Positions 7,120 through 12,952 of a stretch of DNA of 20,383 nucleotides are shown piece after piece (within the stretch, counting starts at the first letter, position 1; each line of letters begins with the position of its first letter). A program made the translations under genes and the position numbers. The notes below the pieces were generated by a model. That model was not told where the DNA came from, did no database searches, and saw only the letters and a list, made by a program, of their open reading frames with translations. This DNA comes from a virus. The DNA lies in IMG/VR virus record IMGVR_UViG_3300025325_000165, positions 1 to 20,383 of that record; one strand, written 5' to 3'.

Positions 7120-7473
7120 ATGAAACTACAAGAGTTCTCCACTCTGCTCAAGGCCAAATATCCTGATGCCGAATGCTACCGCAACCGCGAGCTGGGCGGC
7201 GCGGCGGTGAAAAACGGTCTTGCGATCACCTTCGGACCAAGCGGCAAGGTTTACAGCTATCGCGGCTCGTTTGACTCGATTGCGGTTCAACTCGAGCTGG
7301 TATCTGTCTTCTCCGTGCGGCGACGGGGCGAGATCGTCGGAGAAGCATTTACGCGCGAAGAGGCTGAGGCTATTCTCACGCGCGAACAGATGCGCTATGT
7401 CGAAATGGCTGCGAAGTGGCCGGCCAGTTGGAACTATGGCCGCGACACGTTTGAAATCGTGCAGACACAGTAG
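7120..7473 (+). CDS. Hypothetical protein (117 aa)
   Basis: A soluble 117-residue protein with a mixed alpha/beta look: an N-terminal helix (LQEFSTLLKAKYPDAECYRN), then strands around LAITFGPSGKVYSYRGSFD, and a C-terminal helix containing FTREEAEAILTREQMRYVEM. I do not recognise a family. The start codon follows a TATAAT box by only nine bases, and no Shine-Dalgarno is clear, so it may be read from a leaderless transcript. It heads a small cluster (7120-7838) that separates the portal genes from the protease-capsid genes and ends in a terminator, so it looks like an accessory insertion. Confidence 0.7.
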   Translation: MKLQEFSTLLKAKYPDAECYRNRELGGAAVKNGLAITFGPSGKVYSYRGSFDSIAVQLELVSVFSVRRRGEIVGEAFTREEAEAILTREQMRYVEMAAKWPASWNYGRDTFEIVQTQ

Positions 7474-7524
7474 TTATTGCGGCCCAGGCCGCCGGGTGCG
7501 CCCGGATAGCGCGGAGAAAATAAA

Positions 7525-7623
7525 ATGTGGAGTCCTGAAGAAGATAAGAGGTTGATTGAGAGCGTGCTATTGTTTATCTTCGCTCTCGTTGTGGTAGGTA
7601 TCCTCGTGTCTGGTGGTGGATGA
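7525..7623 (+). CDS. 32-residue single-span membrane peptide
   Basis: GGAG at 7513-7516 precedes ATG7525 by eight bases. The product has a charged N-terminus (MWSPEEDKRLIE), then one hydrophobic segment (residues about 13-28, SVLLFIFALVVVGILV), and a short GGG tail. Its stop overlaps the next start (ATGATGA), which suggests coupled translation. The function is unknown; small phage membrane peptides of this size include spanins, lysis regulators and exclusion factors, none of which can be chosen from the sequence. Confidence 0.6.
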   Translation: MWSPEEDKRLIESVLLFIFALVVVGILVSGGG

Positions 7624-7838
7624 TGAGAATCTTTCATCTCCATCGGACGGAGGACATTTCCGGCAATACCGGAAATGGTGTGGTCGCGGAGGGGGTTGTA
7701 CTGAGCAACGGCAAAGCGGTTGTATCATTTTATCCATCGCCGCAAATGCAGGTATCCTCGGTGATCATATACGACAATATCGCCGAAGCGGAAGCCGTGC
7801 ATGCGCATGGCGGGCGGACAAAGCTGATGTTTGATTGA
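7620..7838 (+). CDS. Small conserved phage-type protein (72 aa)
   Basis: A compact beta-rich protein with the pattern RTEDISGNTGNGVVAEGVVL, then SNGKAVVSFYPSPQMQVSSV, an ending AVHAHGG, and R-T-K after it. From memory, this layout (D-SG-TG--VAEG ... W or F ... H-H-G-T) recurs in small hypothetical proteins of many phages and prophages; its function is unknown. Two ATGs (7620, 7623) are usable, and the first overlaps the upstream stop. A terminator follows at 7857-7893, so this is the last gene of its unit. Confidence 0.75.
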   Translation: MMRIFHLHRTEDISGNTGNGVVAEGVVLSNGKAVVSFYPSPQMQVSSVIIYDNIAEAEAVHAHGGRTKLMFD

Positions 7839-7856
7839 GATTCGTTCGGAACAGTC

Positions 7857-7893
7857 GCCGTCCAGGGAGAGCATCCTCCCCTGGCCGGCTTTT
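7857..7893 (+). terminator. Rho-independent terminator
   Basis: GCCG-CCAGGG-GAG (from 7857) pairs with CTC-CCCTGG-CGGC (to 7889), with one mismatch and one bulged A, around a CATC loop. Four T follow (7890-7893). It ends the small accessory unit before the promoter at 7902. Confidence 0.65.
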
Positions 7894-7901
7894 CGTGTCC
7901 C

Positions 7902-7930
7902 TTGACACGAATCGCCGAATCTGATAAACT
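7902..7930 (+). promoter_or_regulatory. Sigma70-type promoter of the protease-capsid operon
   Basis: TTGACA (7902-7907), 17-bp spacer, TAAACT (7925-7930) with an adjacent upstream TGA (extended -10). It resembles the promoter at 1143-1172. The predicted transcript starts near 7937 and runs into the hairpin at 7974-8005 before reaching a gene. Confidence 0.7.
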
Positions 7931-7944
7931 GACGGCACAACTGG

Positions 7945-7979
7945 GCGCATCAGCGCGCACTGGCGGCAATCCAGCCGCC
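7945..7979 (+). promoter_or_regulatory. Candidate antiterminator in the leader
   Basis: GGCGGC (7962-7967) can pair with GCCGCC (7974-7979), which is also the first arm of the terminator. The two structures exclude each other. A further small hairpin GCGC-ATCA-GCGC lies at 7945-7956. No leader peptide is evident, so the switch, if real, would sense a protein, RNA or polymerase state rather than translation. Confidence 0.4.
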
Positions 7980-8005
7980 GATCCACATCGGATCGGCGGC
8001 TTTTT
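7974..8005 (+). terminator. Strong Rho-independent terminator / attenuator
   Basis: GCCGCCGATCC (7974-7984) and GGATCGGCGGC (7990-8000) form a perfect 11-bp stem with a 5-nt loop, followed by TTTTT. It sits between the promoter at 7902 and ATG8013, seven bases before the start codon, so it must be bypassed or read through for the downstream genes to be expressed from that promoter. Confidence 0.88.
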
Positions 8006-8012
8006 CATTTCT

Positions 8013-8303
8013 ATGCGATATGACACGGCCTGCGACACCTGCGGCTACACCGGAGAAATCGAGAAGCGCCTGACCGAGGCGCTGCCGCCGTGTCCCGATT
8101 GCGGCTGTGAGACGCGGCAGGTTTACAGCCCGCCCGGTATCATCCTGGCCGCGCCGGGCTTCTACCACACGGACTATGCGCGCCTCGAATCGCAGGTCGG
8201 CAAGGAACGCGCCGAGCGGTTCCGGGCGCAACGCGCGGACGCTGAAAGTCGCGCGAAAGCGGGCCGACTGACGGAATACGAGCGTGGGTTGGAGACGATC
8301 TGA
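8013..8303 (+). CDS. FmdB-type zinc ribbon protein
   Basis: A 96-residue protein with an N-terminal zinc ribbon: MRYDTACDTCGYTGEIEK, then PPCPDCGCETRQVYSPPGI. The four ligand cysteines sit in two CxxC knuckles, and the spacing matches FmdB-family regulatory zinc ribbons, which are frequent small proteins in phage structural operons. The C-terminal half is a charged helix (YARLESQVGKERAERFRAQR). The role in the phage is unknown. ATG8013 comes seven bases after the T-run of the attenuator and has no Shine-Dalgarno; the same geometry is seen at the gene starting at 1225. Confidence 0.8.
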   Translation: MRYDTACDTCGYTGEIEKRLTEALPPCPDCGCETRQVYSPPGIILAAPGFYHTDYARLESQVGKERAERFRAQRADAESRAKAGRLTEYERGLETI

Positions 8304-8321
8304 TGCCGTATCGAGAAGGTC

Positions 8322-10373
8322 ATGGCGCAGGGACACAGCAAGAGCCGCGCGATTGCGATGTGCCGAACGTCTATGAAGATGAGTGAGAAGCCGATGATTC
8401 GATGGGTTGAACCTTTCGCGTATCAGGCAGGCAAGCCGTTTCGGGTCATGCCGCTTGGCACATTCAAGCGCGGCGAGCGCACCTTGACTATCACGAAAGA
8501 TAATCTCCAGCAGATGGCCGCGAATTTCGAGAATGGGCGTCCGCGTTGGAAGGTCCCGGTTTATTTCGGCCATCCGACCGCCGAACAGCCCGATCCGCCG
8601 AAGGCGGGCAATATCGCTTCGGTCGAGGTACGCGACGATGGCCTGTACGCCGTGCCGGAGTACACCGACAAGGGCAAGGCCAGCGTCGAGGGCGGCGAGT
8701 ATCAGTTCGTCTCGCCGGGCGTGCTGTGGGACAAGAACGGCTCGGCCTACGTGGATGAGCAAGGCCGGCAGTTTGACAATGTCATTGAGCACGTCGCCCT
8801 AACGAATCGGCCCTTTTTCGGGCAGCATGTTGCGCTATTCAGCGAGCCGGGAGTAATCGAAAATATGCACGATGAGGCATACGGGCACGGCTACAAGGGA
8901 CATCGCTTGCTGGAAGCCCTGGAAACCGTGAGCGGATTGGCCGACAGCATGGAAGATGTCGAGGAATTGTCGGGTCCGCTGCAAACGGCCAAGAACGCGC
9001 TCAAAGAGGCCATGAGCAAGATTCTCGCGCTGTTTAGCGCGGATGGGCCAAACCCGGATGGAGAACTTTTTCAGAGCAAAGGCCACATGGGCAAGAGTGG
9101 GCCACATGCGGGCCACGGCGGCGGCAAAGGGAGCATGAAGGGCGGCGGTGGTGCGGCGGGTGGCGCATCGAAAGAGGAGCGCGACAAGGCACACGAAGAA
9201 TTCAAGTTCCTGAACAAGAGAATGGCGGCTGGCAATCTCAAGGCGGGCGAAAAGGCATTGCTGGAACAACGCATGGAGAAGCTCGCCAAGAAAGTCCTCG
9301 GCGTTCCAGAGAATGCCAGTGAGGGCCTTGAGTCAGAAACATTCGCCATGACGCCTAAAATGCTGGAGAAGATGCAGCAGATGCTAGATGACATGCCGGA
9401 AGGCGAAGCGAGGGCCATGCGCAAGCAGATGATGGGCATGAATTTGGCCGAGATGGAGGCCCACATGCGCAAGGAGATGGGCATGGACAAGATGTCTGAG
9501 ACCTTCGCCGTCTGGACAACCGCATTCATGAACGATCTACCCGATTCCAGTTTTTTATACGTTGAATCGGGCGGCGAAAAAGACGAGAGTGGGAAGACCA
9601 AACCGCGCAGCCTGCGGCATTTCCCCTACAAGGACGCCGGCGGCAAGATAGACCTGCCCCACCTGCGCAATGCCCTGGCGCGCATTCCACAAAGCAGCTT
9701 GCCTGCCGATGTGAAGGAGCGCGTCGCCGCGAAGGCGCGACGCCTCGCAGGCGGCACAGGCGAAATCGAAGTCAGTGAAAAGAACAGCATAACATCGGAG
9801 GGTGAAAAGATGGGAAACGACAATCAATCACAGCCCGTCAGCGCCGAAGAGTTCGCCGCATTGAAGGCTAAGGCCGACAAGCTTGACGCGCTGGAGGTCG
9901 AGGTCGGCACGCTCAAGACAAAGGCTGCGGAGGCCGACACCTTCGCCACGCAGCTTGTCGAGATGAAGCGACAACGCCGACGTGACCAGCTCCTGCGGCG
10001 CGCCGAGCAGTTCGTGGCGATTCCGGAGAAGCCGGAGACCATCGCCGAGAAGCTGCAGGCCCTGGAGGAAATGGACGCGGCCCGCGTCGCCGCGCTGCCG
10101 GAGGCGCAGCGCAAGGACGCGCCGAGCCTATTTACCTGGTTTGATGGCCTGCTGGGTACGCTCGATCAAGCAATGGTGCAGGCCGATCTGTTCGGCCAGA
10201 AGTCGGTCGCGCAGAAGGAGCAGGCCGACACATTCGAGGCGGCGGTCGAGGCGAAGCTGGCCGAGAAGTTCGCCGGTGACCGCGCAAAGTACGCCGAGGC
10301 GATGGAAGCCGTCGGCGCGGAGCGGCCTGACCTGGCGCACCAGTACACCATGCGCCAACGCAAGGCGCGGTGA
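8322..10373 (+). CDS. Mu gpI-like prohead protease with C-terminal scaffold
   Basis: This 683-residue protein begins with a small motif VMAQGHSKSRAIAMCRTSM, followed by the protease domain (about 28-185) resembling Mu gpI: PFRVMPLGTFKRGERTLTIT, VPVYFGHPTAEQPDPPKAGN, EYQFVSPGVLW. A glycine/histidine-rich and methionine-rich middle part follows. Next comes a module with FMNDLPDSSFLYVESGG and PRSLRHFPYKDAGGKIDLPH, seen in other phage maturation proteins. The C-terminal 187 residues are a coiled-coil scaffold (EFAALKAKADKLDALEVEVG). It should process and scaffold the prohead. The start is uncertain: the frame reads on upstream (RIEKV) to a stop at 8301 without a start codon, and ATG8379 or ATG8394 are alternatives. 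A nested start at 9810 probably makes free scaffold. Confidence 0.85.
   Translation: MAQGHSKSRAIAMCRTSMKMSEKPMIRWVEPFAYQAGKPFRVMPLGTFKRGERTLTITKDNLQQMAANFENGRPRWKVPVYFGHPTAEQPDPPKAGNIASVEVRDDGLYAVPEYTDKGKASVEGGEYQFVSPGVLWDKNGSAYVDEQGRQFDNVIEHVALTNRPFFGQHVALFSEPGVIENMHDEAYGHGYKGHRLLEALETVSGLADSMEDVEELSGPLQTAKNALKEAMSKILALFSADGPNPDGELFQSKGHMGKSGPHAGHGGGKGSMKGGGGAAGGASKEERDKAHEEFKFLNKRMAAGNLKAGEKALLEQRMEKLAKKVLGVPENASEGLESETFAMTPKMLEKMQQMLDDMPEGEARAMRKQMMGMNLAEMEAHMRKEMGMDKMSETFAVWTTAFMNDLPDSSFLYVESGGEKDESGKTKPRSLRHFPYKDAGGKIDLPHLRNALARIPQSSLPADVKERVAAKARRLAGGTGEIEVSEKNSITSEGEKMGNDNQSQPVSAEEFAALKAKADKLDALEVEVGTLKTKAAEADTFATQLVEMKRQRRRDQLLRRAEQFVAIPEKPETIAEKLQALEEMDAARVAALPEAQRKDAPSLFTWFDGLLGTLDQAMVQADLFGQKSVAQKEQADTFEAAVEAKLAEKFAGDRAKYAEAMEAVGAERPDLAHQYTMRQRKAR
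9810..10373 (+). CDS. Nested in-frame scaffold protein
   Basis: Inside the protease gene, ATG9810 is preceded at seven bases by GGAGGG (9797-9802), a stronger ribosome binding site than that of the full-length gene. Translation in the same frame gives 187 residues that begin MGNDNQSQPVSAEEF and form a long coiled coil, then a helical C-terminus ending RQRKAR. This repeats the known arrangement of lambda C/Nu3 and of Mu I/Z, where the scaffold is the C-terminal part of the protease made from an internal start. Whether both products are made here is inference from the ribosome binding site. Confidence 0.7.
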   Translation: MGNDNQSQPVSAEEFAALKAKADKLDALEVEVGTLKTKAAEADTFATQLVEMKRQRRRDQLLRRAEQFVAIPEKPETIAEKLQALEEMDAARVAALPEAQRKDAPSLFTWFDGLLGTLDQAMVQADLFGQKSVAQKEQADTFEAAVEAKLAEKFAGDRAKYAEAMEAVGAERPDLAHQYTMRQRKAR

Positions 10374-10381
10374 GGTGAAAC

Positions 10382-10807
10382 ATGGCAACCTATAAGGCAA
10401 TATCCATTGACGGCGATGTCAGCTTCCAGGCTGACGTCGACCTGACCCTGGCGCAATACTACTTCGTCGCCGCCGCATCGACGGCGGGCAACGTCAAAGT
10501 CGCCACGGGCGCCAGTAACCCGGTTCCCATCGGCGTGTTGCAGAATGCGCCGAGCGCGGGCCAGGAGGCGCAAGTGCGCGTCATTGGCATGTCGAAGGTC
10601 TTTGCCGTGACTGACGGCACATGCGCGCTGGCCTGGAGCCGCTTCCTGACCGTGAATGCATCCGGGCAGGCCGCCGGCGTCGCCGCCAATCAGGAAGTGA
10701 CCCTGGGGCGCTGGCTCGACACGAGCGCGCCGCTTTCGGCGTCCCGCTTCGGGAACGCGTTCATCAACTGCATGGCCGCGACCGGCTGCGCGCCGAGCGC
10801 CTCGTGA
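10382..10807 (+). CDS. Head decoration-like protein, paralog 1
   Basis: A 141-residue protein just before the major capsid gene, the usual place of a capsid decoration (DUF2190-like) protein. GAGGTGAAAC precedes the ATG. Shared blocks with the protein encoded at 12080-12529 are QYYFVA, ATGASNP-PIGVLQNAP, a G-x-x-K turn, GRWL and a C-terminal AF--CM-----C. The beta-rich, glycine- and alanine-rich composition fits a capsid-surface protein. No transmembrane segment or signal peptide is present. It should bind the outside of the capsid lattice; the exact fold is not provable from the sequence alone. Confidence 0.7.
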   Translation: MATYKAISIDGDVSFQADVDLTLAQYYFVAAASTAGNVKVATGASNPVPIGVLQNAPSAGQEAQVRVIGMSKVFAVTDGTCALAWSRFLTVNASGQAAGVAANQEVTLGRWLDTSAPLSASRFGNAFINCMAATGCAPSAS

Positions 10808-10815
10808 GGTGAGAC

Positions 10816-11739
10816 ATGGCAAAGCCAACCTACGCACAAGTTCACATCGACCAGCCTCTGACGAACATCAGCATCGCGTATCGACCGTCGAAGTTCATCG
10901 CGGAGCAGGTGTTCCCGCGCGTGCCGGTGACGAAGATCTCCGACAAGTTCTTCGTTTACACCAAGGCCGACTGGCTGCGGCGCGAGGCCGAGCCGCGCGC
11001 GATGGGCACGCGCGCCAGCCGTGGCGACTACGGGCTGACAACGGACTCCTACGTCTGCACGGAGAAGGCCATCGCCAAGGGCGTGCCAGACGAGATCGTG
11101 GACAATGCGGACAATCCGCTCAGGCCCGCGCAGGACGCCACGAACTACGTCACCAGCCAGATCCTGCTGGAGCTGGAGAGCGAGGTCGCGGGCAACGCCT
11201 TCGGCGCGGGCTGGTCGTCCAGCGCGACCCCCTCCCCCACCTGGGACAATGCCACATCCACGCCGATTGAGGATGTGGCGACGGCAGTAAATACAGTCAT
11301 CTCGAATATCGGCAACATGCCGAATGTGGGCGTCATGGGTCAGGGTCTTTGGAGATTCACCTCCCAGCATCCGGACATCATTGATCGTATCAAGTATTCT
11401 GCTGGCCCGACCTCGCCCGCCGTCGTGACGCTTCAGGCGGTCGCAGCGCTGTTCGGACTGGACAGGCTCTTGATCGGCATAACCATCGAGGACACCGCCG
11501 CCGAGGGCGCATCAAGCTCGCTGGCCTACGTGTGGGGCAACCATCTGCTCGTGGCCTATGTGACCGCGCAGCCGTCGCTGCTGGAGCCGACGGCGGGCTA
11601 CGTGTTCACGTACAAGAACCGGGTCATCAACCGATACCGGGAAGAACAGGAGCACCAGGATGTCGTGGAAGCCGTTCAGTCTTGGGACACGAAGCTCACC
11701 GCGACCGATGCAGCATACTTGATAAAAAATGCTAGTTAA
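10816..11739 (+). CDS. Major capsid protein
   Basis: This 307-residue protein follows the decoration gene after eight bases, with GAGGTGAGAC as ribosome binding site. It starts YAQVHIDQPLTNISIAYRPS, then FIAEQVFPRVPV and SDKFFVYTKADWLR, a recognisable start for major capsid proteins of this phage group. The C-terminal part (HLLVAYVTAQPSLLEPTAG, FTYKNRVINRYREE) and the ending LTATDAAYLIKN also fit. It should adopt the HK97 fold and build the icosahedral shell. The stop codon lies within an 11-bp palindrome (11727-11752) that acts as terminator for the opposite-strand unit. Confidence 0.88.
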   Translation: MAKPTYAQVHIDQPLTNISIAYRPSKFIAEQVFPRVPVTKISDKFFVYTKADWLRREAEPRAMGTRASRGDYGLTTDSYVCTEKAIAKGVPDEIVDNADNPLRPAQDATNYVTSQILLELESEVAGNAFGAGWSSSATPSPTWDNATSTPIEDVATAVNTVISNIGNMPNVGVMGQGLWRFTSQHPDIIDRIKYSAGPTSPAVVTLQAVAALFGLDRLLIGITIEDTAAEGASSSLAYVWGNHLLVAYVTAQPSLLEPTAGYVFTYKNRVINRYREEQEHQDVVEAVQSWDTKLTATDAAYLIKNAS

Positions 11740-11752
11740 CTAACTAGCATTT
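11721..11752 (-). terminator. Terminator of the minus-strand RNA unit
   Basis: AAATGCTAGTT (11727-11737) and AACTAGCATTT (11742-11752) form a perfect 11-bp stem with a 4-nt loop. On the minus strand the stem runs into six T. On the + strand the T-tail is only three, so it should act mainly on minus-strand transcription. Confidence 0.7.
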
Positions 11753-11888
11753 CTGAACCTTTCCAACTCAAGTTCAAGTTCGGTGATTCGTTTCAAAGCA
11801 TCTTGCCAGAGACGATAATACTTAGTATCCAATCTGCGATGATCGGCATGACTTGAGTTTTATTGGGTACAGGCAACCTTTTGCGCAT
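11740..11888 (-). pseudogene. Broken small ORF downstream of RNA copy 2
   Basis: On the minus strand, ATG at 11888 opens a 31-codon frame (MRKRLPVPNKTQVMPIIADW...) that ends at 11793. A second frame (11859-11740) encodes a coding-looking segment, HADHRRLDTKYYRLWQDALK followed by RITELELELERFRNAS, that ends next to the terminator. A -1 shift near 11848 would join them into a protein of about 52 residues with an amphipathic, leucine-rich C-terminal helix. There is no classical slippery heptamer, so a deleted base is likelier than programmed shifting. The family is unknown. The nuclease led by RNA copy 3 also starts MRK--RLP, which may be chance. Confidence 0.45.
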
Positions 11889-11906
11889 GATATTTCCGTA
11901 AAAGGA

Positions 11907-12001
11907 ATCCGCCCTCTGGCAGAGCCGTCGCGTTGTCTAGGCGCGTCGGGCCAAAAGGCGGATATGAAATCAAAAACGACTCAACCGATAAGCGCCTAGA
12001 C
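11907..12001 (-). ncRNA. Pseudoknotted leader RNA, copy 2 (undescribed family)
   Basis: Read on the minus strand from 12001. Helix B is 11992-12001 with 11935-11944 (10 bp). Helix C is 11977-11980 with 11927-11930 (4 bp, extendable across a bulge). Helix A is 11957-11963 with 11907-11913 (7 bp). The order and the conserved AGG/CCT, AA and U-rich linker match copies 1 and 3, while the paired bases differ in a compensating way. A TTCCTTTT run follows helix A. Only a broken small ORF lies downstream, so this copy may be an orphan or may act in trans. Its transcript would be antisense to the gap between the capsid gene and the next gene, not to a coding region. Confidence 0.75.
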
Positions 12002-12007
12002 GATTAC

Positions 12008-12036
12008 AGTATACAGCGCATCGGATGATTCGTCAA
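12008..12036 (-). promoter_or_regulatory. Promoter of structured RNA copy 2
   Basis: On the minus strand: TTGACG (12036-12031), 17-bp spacer, TATACT (12013-12008), then six bases to helix B at 12001. Both hexamers are one base from consensus. Confidence 0.75.
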
Positions 12037-12079
12037 GCCTCTGGCGCGTAATGCGCTGGTCATCTGACTGGAGGGCAAC

Positions 12080-12529
12080 ATGCCTATCAACTACCGCAAC
12101 AAGGCCAACTTCACGGCGGGCGCGGCCATCGACGAGATCTTCACAGCCGCCGAGTCTCTGACGGGCAAGCAATACTATTTCGTCGCGCCCGGTTCGATCG
12201 CAGGCGAGGTCATCGCCGCGACCGGCGCGAGCAACCCGGCGCCGATCGGCGTCCTGCAGAACGCGCCCGGCGCGGCGAAAAAGGCTTACGTCCGCATCTT
12301 CGGCGTCACGAAGCTGACAGGCTGCGCCGCGACGTGCGACATCCGCAACGGGCGTTTCGTCCGTTCGTCGAGCGTCGGCGCGGCGGAAGTGCCGGCCAGC
12401 GCGGGTGGCGGCGTCATCCAGGGCCGCTGGCTTTCGGCAAGCGTCGCCACGAATGCGTCCGGCCTGGCCACGAAAGCGTTCGTGGACTGTATGAGCCTCG
12501 GCGGAGTGTGCGCCGTGAGTACATCCTAA
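12080..12529 (+). CDS. Head decoration-like protein, paralog 2
   Basis: A 149-residue paralog of the protein encoded at 10382-10807: shared blocks are KQYYFVAPGSIAGEVIAATG, then ASNPAPIGVLQNAP, a F-G-V-T-K turn, GRWLSAS and KAFVDCMSLGGVC. GGAGGG five bases before the ATG is a strong ribosome binding site. The two copies flank the major capsid gene and the minus-strand RNA unit. The cysteine count is higher here. It is probably a second capsid-surface protein, or a copy recruited to another virion position. Confidence 0.7.
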   Translation: MPINYRNKANFTAGAAIDEIFTAAESLTGKQYYFVAPGSIAGEVIAATGASNPAPIGVLQNAPGAAKKAYVRIFGVTKLTGCAATCDIRNGRFVRSSSVGAAEVPASAGGGVIQGRWLSASVATNASGLATKAFVDCMSLGGVCAVSTS

Positions 12530-12550
12530 AGCCCCTTCTCTCCTCCTTTT

Positions 12551-12609
12551 GGGCGGGCCGCCGGGGGAACTCTCTTTACCACAGACCTGGCGCTCCGAGC
12601 GGCCCGCCC
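12551..12609 (+). other. Long GC hairpin between genes
   Basis: GGGCGGGCCGC (12551-12561) and GCGGCCCGCCC (12599-12609) can form a perfect 11-bp stem with a 37-nt loop. No T-run follows, so it is not a normal intrinsic terminator. It may act in mRNA processing or stability between 12529 and 12664. No other gene is visible in this gap. Confidence 0.55.
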
Positions 12610-12663
12610 ACGGCGGTGATCGGCGATGGCTGAACCGACACGAATCTCCACAGGCAGGTCATT

Positions 12664-12951
12664 ATGGCAATTTTAGTGCCGAACACCGGCTCTACTTTCG
12701 CGTCTGCCGGTTGCGTTGTCGGGAGTGCTGATCGATGGATATGGTTCGGATTCCGGACCCTACCCAATGCCAGCGGCTCGGCGACGTTTTACCGCACCAA
12801 TGCTTCGACGAGCGGCTGCGAGATCCTGTCAATGTCGCTATGTCCGGGCAAAACCGTCGTCATTCCGCAGCCGTTCAACTCGCCGTGCGGCATCTACGTC
12901 GCCGGCGTAACTGGCGGCTGCGCCATCGTCTGGATGAAGGAGAAACAGTGA
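12664..12951 (+). CDS. Small beta-rich virion-type protein (95 aa)
   Basis: The protein is hydrophobic-patterned and beta-rich (SADRWIWFGFRTLPNASGSA, then CPGKTVVIPQPFNSPCGIYV), with five cysteines, and has no membrane segment. I do not recognise a family. It lies in a run of structural genes and ends one base before the start of the next gene. The ribosome binding site is weak (GCAGG about seven bases before the ATG). A minor capsid or fibre-associated role is inference from the neighbours. Confidence 0.6.
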   Translation: MAILVPNTGSTFASAGCVVGSADRWIWFGFRTLPNASGSATFYRTNASTSGCEILSMSLCPGKTVVIPQPFNSPCGIYVAGVTGGCAIVWMKEKQ

Positions 12952-12952
12952 T

